Made by a program: the position numbers and the translations under genes. DNA of 64,000 nt, taken from Rouxiella sp. WC2420. GTDB lineage: Bacteria > Pseudomonadota > Gammaproteobacteria > Enterobacterales > Enterobacteriaceae. A model generated the notes under the pieces. The model ran no database searches, had not been told where the DNA came from, and was given only the letters and a program-made list of their open reading frames with translations. The stretch spans positions 5,022,001 through 5,086,000 of the forward strand of contig NZ_CP165628.1 in NCBI RefSeq assembly GCF_041200025.1, written 5' to 3'. Position 1 is the stretch's first letter, and every line of letters begins with the position of its first letter. This document shows, piece after piece, positions 39,448 through 50,332 of the stretch.

Positions 39448-40542
39448 CTAATTAACAGAATGGCGGCGCAGTCTTCTTTTGACGCGCTTCATGAAACGAG
39501 CGACACGCCATGCACGCTTTATACAATAGCCGTAGAGCATAAAAGCAACCAGGAATAGCCCCAACATCAACCATTCCGGGAAACGCAGATGTTCGCCGAC
39601 AACACCAATAATCGCCAGCAGAGCCGCAGACAGAGTGATCAGCACAAAGGCCTGACGGGAAGAAAATCCGGCACGCATAATCAGATGATGGATATGTTGG
39701 CGGTCGGCTGAGAACGGGCTCATCCCCTTGCGCAGACGACGATACATAATGGCAATCATGTCCATCAACGGAATGGCAATCAGCCACAGCGCAGTCACTG
39801 GTGTCATTGGAGGATGGAAAGATGTGCGCGAAGTCTGGGTGCATTGCAACAAAATCCAGATCACAGTAAAGCCAATTAGCGTACTGCCCGCATCGCCCAT
39901 AAACACTTTATAGCGACGACCAAACACGCCGAGGTTAAGCAGGACGTAAGGAATGATGGCGGCAATCATGGAGAAACACCACAGTGCCAGGGATTGATTG
40001 CCCGCGTATAGCATCACCACCCCCATCGATCCGAAGGTGACGCAAGACAGTCCTCCAAGCAGGCCATCGATTCCATCAACCATGTTAAATGCGTTAATGG
40101 AAGCCCAAACGGCAAACAGGGTGACTAGATAACCGAAAGGGCCGAGAAACATCTGCCAGGGGCCAATAATTCGTCCGAGATCGTGCAGCACCATATCGCC
40201 GTAAGCCATCATGACTACGGCAACCAGCGCCTGAACGCAGGCGCGAATTTTTACACTGATGTCGTATTTGTCGTCCAACGCACCAATCAGAACCAGTAGA
40301 CCCGCACAGCCAAGATATAAAAGCTTATGCGGAATTTGTGGATTACCGATCCAAAATGCGAAGCAGACCCCGGCATAGACAGTTATGCCACCCACCAAGG
40401 GAATAAGCCCTTGATGACGTTTGCGGAAGTCTGGTTTATCAACTAATCCAATTTTTTTGGCAACTTTCCTGGCCAAAAACAAAAAGAGAAATGAAAACAA
40501 GAAAACAAGAACAAGCTCAGTACTCAGATTGAGTAAATTCAC
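39448..40542 (-). CDS. wecA: UDP-GlcNAc:undecaprenyl-phosphate GlcNAc-1-P transferase WecA
   Basis: Polytopic enzyme of 364 residues (E. coli 367) that starts ECA and many O-antigens by making undecaprenyl-PP-GlcNAc. Asp90-Asp91 (GALDDKYD) are the Mg2+ site; Asp156 and Asp159 lie in NMVDGIDG; FMGDAGSTLIG and the DRQHIHHL loop are intact. Eleven membrane segments and a very basic C-terminal tail are visible. The start codon is GTG, as in E. coli. It is the first gene of the operon, downstream of rho. Confidence 0.96.
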   Translation of the reverse strand: MNLLNLSTELVLVFLFSFLFLFLARKVAKKIGLVDKPDFRKRHQGLIPLVGGITVYAGVCFAFWIGNPQIPHKLLYLGCAGLLVLIGALDDKYDISVKIRACVQALVAVVMMAYGDMVLHDLGRIIGPWQMFLGPFGYLVTLFAVWASINAFNMVDGIDGLLGGLSCVTFGSMGVVMLYAGNQSLALWCFSMIAAIIPYVLLNLGVFGRRYKVFMGDAGSTLIGFTVIWILLQCTQTSRTSFHPPMTPVTALWLIAIPLMDMIAIMYRRLRKGMSPFSADRQHIHHLIMRAGFSSRQAFVLITLSAALLAIIGVVGEHLRFPEWLMLGLFLVAFMLYGYCIKRAWRVARFMKRVKRRLRRHSVN

Positions 40543-40894
40543 AGTTAAAACGTCTCTGCAATATTGGTAAAACTACACGACTTTTCGGGCAGCCAAGACT
40601 CTATTCTGGTAGTAGCCATTACCACCTCGCGGTTTGATGCCATATTCTAGAATGACAGCTCGGATTTTTATTGAGATTTTTAGTGTGGTCCGAAGGATCC
40701 TTCCTACCCGCTTATACACAGCGACAAATTAATGAACAATGACAGTTTTGACTATCGGGGGTTATCTGATTCTTTCGTAAAAAGCCCGTAGCCACTACAC
40801 ATCGTAGCGACCAAAAGCAAAAAACGCCACGTCTAGACGCAGCGTTTTTAACAATGTTGAAGCAAAAACTTCAACTGTTATCGGCAAAGACGAA
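40543..40894 (-). promoter_or_regulatory. rho terminator and wec operon leader region
   Basis: This 352-bp gap carries a strong hairpin at 40819-40850: AAAAACGC and GCGTTTTT pair around the inner palindrome CGTCTAGACG, with T-runs on the minus strand, so it serves as the rho terminator. Downstream of it lies the promoter and leader of wecA; no clear -10/-35 pair was fixed. A GGTGGTA near 40632-40626 (minus) recalls the RfaH ops element but lacks the full match. No open frame of interest was seen. Confidence 0.65.
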
Positions 40895-42154
40895 TTATGA
40901 ACGTTTCATCATATCGAAGAATTCATCGTTGGTTTTGGTCATTGCCAACTTGTTGATGAGGAATTCCATTGCGTCGATTTCACCCATTGGATGGATAATC
41001 TTGCGCAGGATCCACATTTTCTGCAGCTCTTCCGAAGTGGTAAGCAGCTCTTCTTTACGCGTACCGGAACGGTTGTAATCGATAGCAGGGAAGACACGCT
41101 TCTCGGCGATTTTACGCGCCAGATGCAATTCCATGTTACCTGTACCTTTAAATTCTTCGTAGATAACTTCATCCATTTTAGAACCGGTATCAACCAGCGC
41201 GGTGGCGATGATTGTCAGGCTGCCGCCCTCTTCCACGTTACGCGCAGCACCGAAGAAGCGCTTGGGACGGTGCAGGGCGTTGGCGTCAACACCACCGGTC
41301 AGCACTTTACCTGAAGCAGGAACCACGGTGTTATAAGCACGCGCCAGACGAGTGATGGAGTCCAGCAAGATGATAACGTCTTTCTTGTGCTCAACCAGGC
41401 GCTTGGCCTTTTCGATTACCATTTCGGCAACTTGAACGTGGCGAGATGCTGGCTCGTCAAAGGTGGAAGCAATAACTTCACCTTTAACCAGACGCTGCAT
41501 CTCGGTCACTTCTTCCGGACGCTCGTCAATCAGCAGAACCATCAGTACGCAGTCCGGGTGATTGTAGGCGATGCTTTGCGCAATGTTCTGCAGCAGCATG
41601 GTTTTACCGGCTTTCGGCGGTGCCACAATCAGACCACGCTGGCCACGACCAATTGGCGAAGCCAGGTCGAGAACGCGAGCGGTCAAGTCTTCAGTTGAAC
41701 CGTTACCGCGCTCCATACGCAAACGTGAGTTGGCGTGCAGTGGGGTCAAGTTCTCGAACAGGATCTTGTTACGGGCGTTTTCCGGTTTGTCATAGTTAAC
41801 TTCGTTAACTTTTAACAGGGCAAAATAGCGCTCGCCTTCTTTTGGCGGTCGGATTTTACCTGAAATGGTGTCACCAGTACGGAGGTTGAAGCGGCGGATT
41901 TGGCTAGGAGAAACGTAGATATCATCAGGACCGGCGAGGTAGGAGCTGTCTCCAGAGCGGAGGAAACCAAACCCGTCCTGCAAGATCTCCAGAACACCGT
42001 CACCGAAGATATCTTCTCCGCTCTTGGCGTGCTGCTTCAGTATAGAAAAAATAATGTCTTGCTTGCGCATGCGGGCCTGGTTTTCCAGTCCCATATTTTC
42101 GCCGAGTGTAATCAGGTCAGAAACCGGCGTATTCTTTAATTCGGTAAGATTCAT
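40895..42154 (-). CDS. rho: Transcription termination factor Rho
   Basis: Hexameric RNA-dependent ATPase of 419 residues, the E. coli length. The N-terminal RNA-binding cold-shock-like domain includes [15 protein letters not shown] (61-75). Walker A is PPKAGKT (179-185), and Walker B lies at [14 protein letters not shown]. The Q- and R-loop regions follow. The sequence is nearly invariant in Enterobacterales. A long leader precedes it, the usual place of autogenous Rho control. Confidence 0.98.
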   Translation of the reverse strand: MNLTELKNTPVSDLITLGENMGLENQARMRKQDIIFSILKQHAKSGEDIFGDGVLEILQDGFGFLRSGDSSYLAGPDDIYVSPSQIRRFNLRTGDTISGKIRPPKEGERYFALLKVNEVNYDKPENARNKILFENLTPLHANSRLRMERGNGSTEDLTARVLDLASPIGRGQRGLIVAPPKAGKTMLLQNIAQSIAYNHPDCVLMVLLIDERPEEVTEMQRLVKGEVIASTFDEPASRHVQVAEMVIEKAKRLVEHKKDVIILLDSITRLARAYNTVVPASGKVLTGGVDANALHRPKRFFGAARNVEEGGSLTIIATALVDTGSKMDEVIYEEFKGTGNMELHLARKIAEKRVFPAIDYNRSGTRKEELLTTSEELQKMWILRKIIHPMGEIDAMEFLINKLAMTKTNDEFFDMMKRS

Positions 42155-42610
42155 AATGGTGGGTTCTTAAACTCGGGGTGTATCTCGAAGATCTGTCGTG
42201 AATGGGGATGGCAGGGGTTGTCCATGCCAGCTTAAAATTTCTTAGGGTAGAGACTCTCAATTTGCAGCTTCTGATTACAGGTCGCGATTTTGCTCACGAG
42301 CTATTTCTTGAAAGAGGGCAGACTTAAATTGAAGGTGTCTCAAAGCCGATTTTTATAAAACCGTTTGATTGTCAAAGCACATCGCCAGTTCGCCTGTTTT
42401 TATAAACAAGTCATTTTCTATATAAGCAGTTTTATGAAAGCACTTATAGGCAGATGGTTTCGACACAGAGTAAAACGTTAGAATCAAACTACAGGTAAGC
42501 TCAAATATGCAGTAAGCGTAAACTTAGCACGCTTCTTTGCAGGCGTCTAGCGGTCAGTGTGAAAAACACACGTTGTCCACCAAACGCCTGATTTAGGTCA
42601 TTCGGAACGA
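42155..42610 (-). promoter_or_regulatory. rho leader region
   Basis: 456 bp between trxA and rho on the same strand. E. coli rho has a comparable leader in which Rho stops its own transcript. I found no convincing homologue of the E. coli rhoL leader peptide. Near trxA there is a long imperfect hairpin (outer arms 42541-42546 and 42594-42599, inner GTGTG/CACAC at 42557-42571) without a T-tract. The stretch around 42340-42440 is A+T-rich. Confidence 0.5.
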
Positions 42611-42937
42611 TTACAGATTAGCGTTCAGGAACTCTTTCAACTGACCCTTCGACAGTGCGCCGACTTTAGTTGCCGCCACTTCGCCGCCTTTGAACAGCAG
42701 TAAAGTAGGGATGCCACGAATACCGTATTTTGGAGCGGTACCCGGGTTTTCATCGATATTCAATTTGGCAATGGTAAGTTTGCCTTCGAACTCGCTGGCA
42801 ATTTCGTCCAGGATCGGAGCAATCATCTTGCACGGACCACACCATTCTGCCCAGAAATCGACCAGCACCAATCCATCGGCTTTTAATACGTCTTTGTCGA
42901 AACTGTCATCAGAAAGGTGAATAATTTTATCGCTCAT
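42611..42937 (-). CDS. trxA: Thioredoxin 1
   Basis: Cytoplasmic thiol-disulfide reductase of 108 residues. The active site WCGPCK has Cys33 and Cys36, exactly as in E. coli; the cis-Pro loop is RGIPTLL (about 74-80). It supplies electrons to ribonucleotide reductase and other enzymes. It is divergent from rhlB across 132 bp and upstream of rho. Confidence 0.98.
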   Translation of the reverse strand: MSDKIIHLSDDSFDKDVLKADGLVLVDFWAEWCGPCKMIAPILDEIASEFEGKLTIAKLNIDENPGTAPKYGIRGIPTLLLFKGGEVAATKVGALSKGQLKEFLNANL

Positions 42938-43069
42938 GTTCTACTCCAAAGGATTAACTTTACCTTGTTGATGTAGCATTAACCAACAGTAGGTTGACTC
43001 TATTTCACCACGTTTATTTCAACGGATATGCTTTCGTAAAGCAATAGTTAGCTGATATTCTACCACACT

Positions 43070-44365
43070 ATGAGCAAAACACACTTAACTGAACAGAAGT
43101 TTTCCGACTTCGCCCTGCACCCGCTAGCAGTCGAAGCCCTTGAAAAGAAAGGGTTTCATTACTGCACGCCTATCCAGGCACTCGCATTGCCTATCACGCT
43201 CTCAGGACGTGATGTTGCGGGTCAGGCGCAAACCGGTACCGGCAAGACGCTGGCTTTTCTAGCGTCTACTTTCCATTATCTGCTTTCTAACCCTGCTGCT
43301 GAGGGTCGTCAGACTAATCAGCCGCGTGCTTTAATTATGGCACCAACGCGGGAATTAGCAGTGCAAATTCATTCGGACGCCGAAGCGCTGTCTGAATCTA
43401 CCGGGCTGAAACTCGGTCTGGCCTACGGTGGCGACGGCTACGACAAACAGCTTAAAGTGCTGGAAAGTGGCGTCGATATTCTTATCGGCACGACTGGCCG
43501 TTTAATCGATTACGCAAAACAGAACCATATTAATCTGGGTGCAATCCAGGTCGTGGTGCTGGACGAAGCCGATCGCATGTTCGATCTGGGCTTTATCAAA
43601 GATATCCGCTGGTTGTTCCGTCGTATGCCGCCTGCGACTCAGCGCCTGAATATGCTGTTCTCCGCCACCCTGTCTTATCGTGTGAAAGAGCTGGCGTTCG
43701 AAAACATGAACAATGCCGAATCGATAGAAATCGAACCGGAACAGAAAACGGGTCACCGTATTCAGGAAGAGCTCTTCTACCCTTCCAACGAAGAAAAGAT
43801 GCGCCTGTTGCAAACGTTAATAGAAGAAGAATGGCCAGACCGCTGCATCATCTTCGCCAACACCAAGCACCGTTGTGAAGACGTTTGGGGCCATCTGGCT
43901 GCTGACGGACACCGCGTAGGCTTGCTGACCGGCGACGTGGCGCAGAAGAAACGCCTGCGCGTGCTTGAAGACTTCACCAAGGGTGATATCGATATTCTGG
44001 TTGCAACCGACGTAGCCGCTCGTGGTCTGCACATTCCTGCCGTTACGCATGTCTTTAACTATGACCTGCCTGACGATTGCGAAGACTACGTTCACCGCAT
44101 CGGTCGTACTGGTCGTGCTGGCCTTAGCGGTCACTCAATCAGCCTAGCTTGTGAAGAATATGCTCTGAATCTGCCAGCCATCGAAACTTATACCGGCCAC
44201 AGTATTCCTGTCAGCAAATATAACAGCGATGCATTATTGACTGACCTGCCTGCGCCAAAACGCCTCGCGCGTACTCGCAATGGCAGCGGCCCACGCCGTA
44301 ATTCATCATCATCTTCACGACGCGGTAGCAGTGCGCCACGTAACAACCGCAAACGTTCGGGCTGA
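43070..44365 (+). CDS. rhlB: DEAD-box RNA helicase RhlB
   Basis: ATP-dependent RNA helicase of 431 residues (E. coli 421), the helicase of the RNase E degradosome. Walker A AQTGTGKT is at 53-60 and DEAD at 165-168. SAT lies in MLFSATLS, and the last helicase motif is [10 protein letters not shown]. The Ser/Arg-rich C-terminal tail ([13 protein letters not shown]) is the basic RNA-binding extension. Only 5 bp separate it from gppA, so they form an operon. Confidence 0.96.
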   Translation: MSKTHLTEQKFSDFALHPLAVEALEKKGFHYCTPIQALALPITLSGRDVAGQAQTGTGKTLAFLASTFHYLLSNPAAEGRQTNQPRALIMAPTRELAVQIHSDAEALSESTGLKLGLAYGGDGYDKQLKVLESGVDILIGTTGRLIDYAKQNHINLGAIQVVVLDEADRMFDLGFIKDIRWLFRRMPPATQRLNMLFSATLSYRVKELAFENMNNAESIEIEPEQKTGHRIQEELFYPSNEEKMRLLQTLIEEEWPDRCIIFANTKHRCEDVWGHLAADGHRVGLLTGDVAQKKRLRVLEDFTKGDIDILVATDVAARGLHIPAVTHVFNYDLPDDCEDYVHRIGRTGRAGLSGHSISLACEEYALNLPAIETYTGHSIPVSKYNSDALLTDLPAPKRLARTRNGSGPRRNSSSSSRRGSSAPRNNRKRSG

Positions 44366-44370
44366 AAATC

Positions 44371-45867
44371 ATGCTGAGTTCCACCTCACTTTATGCAGCG
44401 ATCGATCTGGGTTCCAACAGCTTCCATATGTTGGTAGTCCGTGAGGTGGCAGGCAGTATTCAAACGTTGGCCAGAATCAAGCGCAAAGTGCGCCTGGCTG
44501 CCGGGCTGGATGTAAACAGTCATCTCTCCGCTGAAGCAATGCAGCGTGGATGGCAATGCCTAAAATTATTTTCAGAACGTCTGCAAGACATTCCCCGCGA
44601 GCAAATCCGCGTGGTGGCAACGGCGACACTGCGCCTGGCCAAAAATGCCGATGAATTTTTACAGGTTGCTGAAAATATTCTCGGATGCAAGATTCAAGTG
44701 ATCAGCGGCGAAGAAGAAGCGCGGCTGATTTACCACGGCGTGGCGCACACTACCGGCGGCCCGGACCAACGCCTGGTTGTTGATATTGGCGGCGGCAGTA
44801 CTGAGCTGGTAACCGGAACCGGAGCGCAGGCCAATACATTGTTTAGCCTGTCGATGGGATGTGTTACCTGGCTTGAGCGTTATTTTACTGACCGAAGCCT
44901 GACGAAAGAAAATTTTGAAAAGGCCGAACTGGCCGCAGTTGAGATGATAATCCCTGTTGCGCCGGAGCTACTGGCCCACGGCTGGCAAGTCTGCGTGGGT
45001 GCTTCAGGGACCGTGCAGGCGCTACAGGAAATCATGGTGGCGCAGGGAATGGACGAACGCATTACCCTGTCCAAACTGCAACAGCTTAAACAGCGCGCCA
45101 TTCAATGTGGCAAGCTGGAAGAGCTTGAAATTGAAGGCCTGACGCTGGAACGCGCACTGGTTTTCCCAAGCGGCCTGTCTATTCTGATCGCTATCTTCAA
45201 GACCCTGAAAATAGAATCGATGATGCTGGCCGGTGGCGCGCTGCGCGAAGGGCTGGTTTACGGCATGCTCCACTTGCCGGTCGAACAGGATATCCGCCAA
45301 CGCACCCTGCACAACCTGCAACGGCGCTACCTGCTCGACGTTGAGCAGGCCAATCGAGTAGCGGCTCTGGCGGAAAACTTTTCTCAGCAGGTTTCGAGTA
45401 CCTGGCAGCTTGATGCGCGGGCGCGCGAACTGCTGACCAGTGCCTGTCTTATCCACGAGATTGGACTCAGCGTTGATTTCAAACAGGCGCAGAATCATGC
45501 GGCCTATCTGATCCGTCATCTCGATTTACCCGGCTTTACTCCGGCGCAAAAAAAACTGCTGGCGACACTGCTGCAAAACCAGAGTAATAACCTGGATTTA
45601 CCGCTGCTAAATCAGCAAAACGCCCTGCCTCCGCGTCAGGCCGAACGCCTTTGTCGCATAATGCGTCTGGCAATTATTTTTGCCAGCCGACGTCGCGACG
45701 ATACGCTGCCTGCAGTGCGTTTACGCGCCAATGACGATGAGCTGAATGTGCTGGTGCCTAACGGATGGCTGGAACAGCACCCATTACGCGCTGAAGAGCT
45801 GGAGCAGGAAAGCCATTGGCAGAGCTATGTCCATTGGCCACTGTTTGTTGAAGAAACTGTCAAGTAA
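44371..45867 (+). CDS. gppA: Guanosine pentaphosphate phosphohydrolase GppA
   Basis: Exopolyphosphatase/GppA-family enzyme of 498 residues (E. coli 494) that turns pppGpp into ppGpp. The actin-like fold begins with [14 protein letters not shown] (9-22). [14 protein letters not shown] and [12 protein letters not shown] (about 131-142) are the phosphate-2 region. The C-terminal HD-like domain starts near 310 and contains [12 protein letters not shown]. It lies behind rhlB as in E. coli. Confidence 0.95.
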   Translation: MLSSTSLYAAIDLGSNSFHMLVVREVAGSIQTLARIKRKVRLAAGLDVNSHLSAEAMQRGWQCLKLFSERLQDIPREQIRVVATATLRLAKNADEFLQVAENILGCKIQVISGEEEARLIYHGVAHTTGGPDQRLVVDIGGGSTELVTGTGAQANTLFSLSMGCVTWLERYFTDRSLTKENFEKAELAAVEMIIPVAPELLAHGWQVCVGASGTVQALQEIMVAQGMDERITLSKLQQLKQRAIQCGKLEELEIEGLTLERALVFPSGLSILIAIFKTLKIESMMLAGGALREGLVYGMLHLPVEQDIRQRTLHNLQRRYLLDVEQANRVAALAENFSQQVSSTWQLDARARELLTSACLIHEIGLSVDFKQAQNHAAYLIRHLDLPGFTPAQKKLLATLLQNQSNNLDLPLLNQQNALPPRQAERLCRIMRLAIIFASRRRDDTLPAVRLRANDDELNVLVPNGWLEQHPLRAEELEQESHWQSYVHWPLFVEETVK

Positions 45868-45934
45868 CGAGTGAAAAAGCAGAATCGACCTTGCGTGGCG
45901 TTTCTCTGCTGATCGACGATGTTATCACCCATCT

Positions 45935-45960
45935 GGGAGCTTTTCGGCTCCCATTTTTAT
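45935..45960 (+). terminator. rhlB-gppA terminator
   Basis: GGGAGC (45935-45940) pairs with GCTCCC (45947-45952) around a 6-nt loop, then ATTTTTAT. Confidence 0.85.
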
Positions 45961-45972
45961 GATTTTTGCGAG

Positions 45973-48009
45973 CTAGCTTTTATTTTGATCGGCGGCTTTT
46001 GCGCTGGCCAACTGCGCACGGATCTTCTCCAGATGGCTCTGACCTTTCACCATTCGCTCCTGCGGCGACACCACTTTTCGCTCGCTTTCCCACGCTAAAT
46101 CGTCCTGCGGTAACTCCTGCAAAAAACGGCTAATCTCAGGTCGCAGCAGTTCACCGTATTGCCTGCGCTCGCGGCAGTGAGTAAAAAACAGTTCTTTCTG
46201 CGCACGCGTTATTCCGACATAGGCCAAGCGACGTTCTTCATCGACATTATCTTCATCCATGCTGCTCTGATGAGGCAATAACCCTTCTTCCATGCCGACC
46301 AAAAACACATAGGGGAATTCCAGCCCCTTCGAGGCATGCAGTGTCATTAGCTGAACCTGATCCAGCTCTTCGTCGCTCTCGCCGCGCTCCATCATGTCGC
46401 GTAGAGTAAAGCGAGTGACCACCTGAGTCAGCGACATCGGCTCATCCAGGTCAGTACCTTCAAGCATTTCGGTCATCCAGCTAAACAGCTGATTGACGTT
46501 TTTCATACGCATTTCAGCCGCCTTCGGGCTGGGCGAGGTTTCGAACAGCCAGCTCTCGTAATCCATCCCGTGGATCAGGTCACGCACGGCGGCGATGGGC
46601 TCACGCTCGGCAAGTTCGGCGACACTTCCCATCCAGTGAGTAAAACGCTGCAGCGATTCCAGGCCACGGCCAGTCAGAGTCTGGCCCAGACCAAAATCAG
46701 AGCTGGCCTTGAACAACCCTTTATTACGCTGATTAGCCCATTCACCGAGCTTTTGCAGCGTAGCCGCACCAATCTCACGGCGCGGCGTGTTGACGATACG
46801 CAGGAAAGCGCTGTCATCGTCTGGATTGGTCAGCACTCGCAGATAGGCCAGCAGGTCTTTGATTTCCGGGCGCGAGAAGAATGAGGTGCCGCCCGAAATA
46901 CGATACGGAATGCGGTTTTGCATCAGCATCTTTTCAAACAGCCGCGACTGATGGTTACCGCGATATAAAATCGCATAATCGCCGTGGTTGGTTTTATTCA
47001 TAAAACGATGGGCAATCAATTCCCCCACTACACGCTCCGCCTCGTGGTCCTCATTATTGGCGGTGATTACCTTTAGCGCCTCACCGTAGGCCAGCTCGGA
47101 AAACAGTCGTTTCTCGAACACGTGCGGATTGTTGGCGATCAGGATATTGGCAGCTTTGAGAATACGCTGCGAGGAGCGGTAATTCTGCTCCAGCTTAATC
47201 ACCTGCAAGGCCGGGAAATCTTCTTTTAGCAGCACCAGATTTTGCGGTCGAGCACCGCGCCAGGAGTAAATTGACTGATCATCATCGCCCACCACTGTAA
47301 AGCGCGCGCGGTTGCCCACCAGCAGTTTCACCATCATATACTGGCTGGTGTTGGTATCTTGATATTCGTCCACCAGCAGATAACGCAGCTTGTTCTGCCA
47401 GCGCTCGCGAACTTCTTCATTGCGTTGCAACAACAGCGTCGGCAGCAAGATTAGGTCGTCAAAATCGAGGATATTACAGGCGCGCATGTGGTCATGATAA
47501 AGGCCATAGCAAAGTGCGAAAATCTGATCGCGCTCGGATCGAGCCAGCTTGGCGGCGCCAGACGGGTCAATAAGATCGTTTTTCCAGTTGGAGATCGTCG
47601 AGATCAATTGCTGCAACAGGGTTTTGTCGTTTTCCAGCCACTTTTCACTCAGCTCTTTGAGCAGCGCCAGCTGGTCCTGATCGTCGAACAGTGAGAAGTT
47701 GGATTTCATTCCCAGCGCCGCGAACTCGCGCTTGATAATTTCCAACCCCAGCGTGTGGAAGGTTGAAATCAGCAAACCGCGTGATTCCTTACGACCCAGC
47801 GTTTGCGACACACGCTCCTTCATTTCGCGCGCGGCCTTGTTGGTAAAGGTCACAGCGGCAATATGCCGTGCCTGATAGCCACATTCGCGGATTAGGTGAG
47901 CGATTTTATTGGTAATAACCCGCGTTTTACCCGAGCCGGCGCCGGCCAAGACCAGGCAGGGTCCGGTGACGAATTCGACGGCGTGTTGTTGACTGGGATT
48001 TAATCGCAT
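45973..48009 (-). CDS. rep: ATP-dependent DNA helicase Rep
   Basis: Superfamily-1 3'-5' helicase of 678 residues (E. coli 673) that clears proteins ahead of the replisome and restarts forks. Walker A is GAGSGKT at 23-29. [21 protein letters not shown] and LEQNYRSS follow, and VGITRAQKE is motif VI. These Rep-type variants separate it from UvrD at 13.6 kb. An in-frame start at 48126 adds 39 foreign residues; the ATG at 48009 gives MRLNPSQQ. It is divergent from ppiC, as in E. coli. Confidence 0.96.
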   Translation of the reverse strand: MRLNPSQQHAVEFVTGPCLVLAGAGSGKTRVITNKIAHLIRECGYQARHIAAVTFTNKAAREMKERVSQTLGRKESRGLLISTFHTLGLEIIKREFAALGMKSNFSLFDDQDQLALLKELSEKWLENDKTLLQQLISTISNWKNDLIDPSGAAKLARSERDQIFALCYGLYHDHMRACNILDFDDLILLPTLLLQRNEEVRERWQNKLRYLLVDEYQDTNTSQYMMVKLLVGNRARFTVVGDDDQSIYSWRGARPQNLVLLKEDFPALQVIKLEQNYRSSQRILKAANILIANNPHVFEKRLFSELAYGEALKVITANNEDHEAERVVGELIAHRFMNKTNHGDYAILYRGNHQSRLFEKMLMQNRIPYRISGGTSFFSRPEIKDLLAYLRVLTNPDDDSAFLRIVNTPRREIGAATLQKLGEWANQRNKGLFKASSDFGLGQTLTGRGLESLQRFTHWMGSVAELAEREPIAAVRDLIHGMDYESWLFETSPSPKAAEMRMKNVNQLFSWMTEMLEGTDLDEPMSLTQVVTRFTLRDMMERGESDEELDQVQLMTLHASKGLEFPYVFLVGMEEGLLPHQSSMDEDNVDEERRLAYVGITRAQKELFFTHCRERRQYGELLRPEISRFLQELPQDDLAWESERKVVSPQERMVKGQSHLEKIRAQLASAKAADQNKS

Positions 48010-48193
48010 TGGGTTATTTTTGCTCACTTGATAGACGCGGGAGGAGGATTGTAGCAGAAACTTCCGCCAGAAATGAGAGTCAAAAGTGTAAGGTTCAGAG
48101 CTTGAGAGGCATCGCGCAGTGCACATCCGGCGTTGCAGGTGTTACATTACGCCCTGAGTAGTTATTGATTAATTTTATCTAAAGGTCACGATT

Positions 48194-48475
48194 ATGGCGA
48201 ACACCGCTTCAGCATTACACATCCTGGTGGATGACGAGAACAAAGCCAACGAACTGCTGGCTCAGCTGCAACAAGGTGCTGACTTCCAGGAACTGGCGCG
48301 TAAGCACTCTACCTGCCCATCCAAGCGCGATGGCGGTTCACTGGGTGAATTCCGCAAAGGCGACATGGTTCCTGCTTTCGACAAAGTGGTATTTAGCGGT
48401 GAACTGCTTAAGCCATTGGGTCCGGTTAAAACTCAGTTCGGTTACCATCTGATCAAAGTTCTGTACCGCAACTAA
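48194..48475 (+). CDS. ppiC: Parvulin-type peptidyl-prolyl isomerase C
   Basis: Single-domain cytoplasmic parvulin of 93 residues, E. coli length. [14 protein letters not shown] opens the fold, and [29 protein letters not shown] (about 36-62) carries the parvulin motifs; [10 protein letters not shown] ends it. AAAGG lies 8-12 bp before the ATG. Monocistronic, closed by a strong terminator. Confidence 0.96.
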   Translation: MANTASALHILVDDENKANELLAQLQQGADFQELARKHSTCPSKRDGGSLGEFRKGDMVPAFDKVVFSGELLKPLGPVKTQFGYHLIKVLYRN

Positions 48476-48509
48476 GTTTGCTTCGCAGGCTGTGACAGTA
48501 ATAGAAAAT

Positions 48510-48538
48510 AAAAAGCACCGCCAAGGCAGTGCTTTTTT
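48510..48538. terminator. Bidirectional terminator between ppiC and ilvC
   Basis: AAAAGCAC (48511-48518) pairs with GTGCTTTT (48529-48536), with an inner GCC/GGC; A-run before and T-run after serve both convergent genes. Confidence 0.9.
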
Positions 48539-48572
48539 ATTTTATACGGTATTGCAGGTAAAACGCTGTTTA

Positions 48573-50048
48573 TCAGCTGGCAACCGCGATGCGTTTCATG
48601 TCGGTCATGTAGCCGCGCAGTTTGTGGCCCACAGATTCGATAGCGTGAGCACGGATTGCTTCGTTCACGTCACGCAGCTGAGCGTTGTCTACTTCAGTTG
48701 CAGCAACAGATTTGCCCAGGTCACCGGCTTGCAGCGTGGTCATGAACTCTTTCAGCAATGGCACTGCCGCGTTAGCGAACAGGTAGTTACCGTATTCAGC
48801 GGTATCAGAGATAACCACGTTCATTTCATACAGACGCTTGCGGGCAACAGTGTTGGCGATAAGCGGCAGCTCGTGCAGTGATTCGTAGTAAGCAGACTCT
48901 TCGATGATGCCAGAAGACACCATGGTTTCGAACGCCAGTTCAACGCCAGCTTTAACCATCGCAATCATCAGCACGCCGTGGTCAAAATACTCTTGCTCAG
49001 AGATTTTGCCTTCGAACTGTGCAGCGTTTTCGAACGCAGTTGCGCCGGTCTCTTCACGCCAGGTCAGCAGTTTAACGTCGTCTGCCGCCCAGTCAGCCAT
49101 CATGCCGCTAGAGAATTCGCCAGAGATGATGTCATCCATGTGTTTCTGGAACAGTGGAGCCATGATCTCTTTCAACTGCTCTGACAGTGCGAAAGCACGC
49201 AGTTTAGCCGGGTTGGACAGGCGATCCATCATCAAGGTGATGCCGCCCTGCTTCAGTGCTTCGGTAATGGTTTCCCAACCGAACTGCAGCAGTTTTTCTG
49301 CATAAGTTGCGTCAACGCCGTCAGCTACCAGTTTGTCGAAGCACAGCAGTGAACCGGCCTGCAACATACCGCACAGGATGGTCTGCTCGCCCATCAGGTC
49401 AGATTTAACTTCAGCAACGAATGAAGATTCCAGAACGCCTGCACGATGACCACCGGTCGCCGCAGCCCAAGCTTTGGCAATCGCCATGCCTTCGCCTTTA
49501 GGATCGTTTTCCGGGTGAACGGCGATAAGCGTAGGAACGCCAAAGCCGCGTTTGTATTCTTCACGTACTTCAGTACCTGGACATTTCGGGGCAACCATCA
49601 CCACGGTGATGTCTTTACGAATTTGCTCGCCAACTTCAACGATGTTGAAGCCGTGAGAGTAACCCAGCGCCGCACCGTCTTTCATCAGAGGCTGAACCGC
49701 TTTAACTACCGCGCTGTGCTGCTTGTCTGGAGTCAGGTTAACCACCAGGTCGGCCTGCGGGATCAGTTCTTCGTAGGTGCCAACTTTAAAGCCGTTTTCA
49801 GTCGCTTTGCGCCATGAAGCACGTTTCTCGGCAATCGCTTCTGCACGCAGGGTGTAGGAAACGTCCAGGCCGGAGTCGCGCATGTTCAGACCCTGGTTCA
49901 GGCCCTGTGCGCCACAGCCAACGATCACCACTTTTTTACCCTTTAGGAAGCTGGCTTCATCAGCGAATTCATCGCGAGCCATAAAGCGGCACTTGCCTAA
50001 TTGCGCCAACTGCTGACGCAGGTTCAATGTGTTGAAATAGTTAGCCAT
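48573..50048 (-). CDS. ilvC: Ketol-acid reductoisomerase (NADP+)
   Basis: Class II (long-form) KARI of 491 residues, as in E. coli; it converts acetolactate and acetohydroxybutyrate to the dihydroxy acids of valine and isoleucine synthesis. The NADPH fold is [16 protein letters not shown]. The Mg2+ site residues lie in the knotted helical domain ([15 protein letters not shown]), and a second copy of that domain follows, as expected for class II. The ATG at 50048 is the family start [14 protein letters not shown]. The open frame upstream to 50192 runs through a 102-bp repeat and is not part of the protein. Confidence 0.97.
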   Translation of the reverse strand: MANYFNTLNLRQQLAQLGKCRFMARDEFADEASFLKGKKVVIVGCGAQGLNQGLNMRDSGLDVSYTLRAEAIAEKRASWRKATENGFKVGTYEELIPQADLVVNLTPDKQHSAVVKAVQPLMKDGAALGYSHGFNIVEVGEQIRKDITVVMVAPKCPGTEVREEYKRGFGVPTLIAVHPENDPKGEGMAIAKAWAAATGGHRAGVLESSFVAEVKSDLMGEQTILCGMLQAGSLLCFDKLVADGVDATYAEKLLQFGWETITEALKQGGITLMMDRLSNPAKLRAFALSEQLKEIMAPLFQKHMDDIISGEFSSGMMADWAADDVKLLTWREETGATAFENAAQFEGKISEQEYFDHGVLMIAMVKAGVELAFETMVSSGIIEESAYYESLHELPLIANTVARKRLYEMNVVISDTAEYGNYLFANAAVPLLKEFMTTLQAGDLGKSVAATEVDNAQLRDVNEAIRAHAIESVGHKLRGYMTDMKRIAVAS

Positions 50049-50107
50049 GGTAAAACTCCGTTGCGTTTGTTTGGTACGAAAATGTTGAGCCCTAAATGAT
50101 TCGAGTG

Positions 50108-50209
50108 GCAGGAAGGCGGCAAGTTCGTGAGTCCCCTGGAGCTTACTCAGGTAAGTGACTGGGGTGAACGAGCGTAGCCAACGCATCTGCAACGTGAAGC
50201 ATGACGGGT
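50108..50209 (-). repeat. 102-bp palindromic element, copy A (ilvC leader)
   Basis: Aligns without gaps to copy B at 55534-55635; I count about 15 differences in 102. The core is a hairpin: CCCC and GGGG at the base, with CTTAC/GTAAG above (about 50133-50164). It lies 60-161 bp before the ilvC start, between ilvC and the IlvY operator region. Confidence 0.85.
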
Positions 50210-50244
50210 TGCTTGAGAAACACTATATGTCATGCACGGCATTG

Positions 50245-50290
50245 CTTAAATTGATATATTAAGAAGATGACATTGCAGTTTATGCAACAT
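50245..50290. promoter_or_regulatory. IlvY operator region
   Basis: The dyad TTGCAGTTTATGCAA (50273-50287) has the T-N11-A form of LysR-type operators, and a second TTGC-containing segment lies near 50242-50254. E. coli ilvY-ilvC has two tandem IlvY operators in the same divergent gap, where IlvY activates ilvC with acetolactate as inducer. Confidence 0.65.
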
Positions 50291-50332
50291 CAATAAATCC
50301 ACAGCAAACGCATGACTTAGCCGGAAAACTTT

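Noticed and set aside
40620-40640. RfaH ops-like motif in the wecA leader
   Set aside because: Only a partial match to GGCGGTAG, and ECA operons are not known to need RfaH.
50049-50192. N-terminal extension of ilvC
   Set aside because: The extension is read through the 102-bp repeat; the family start MANYFN lies at 50048.
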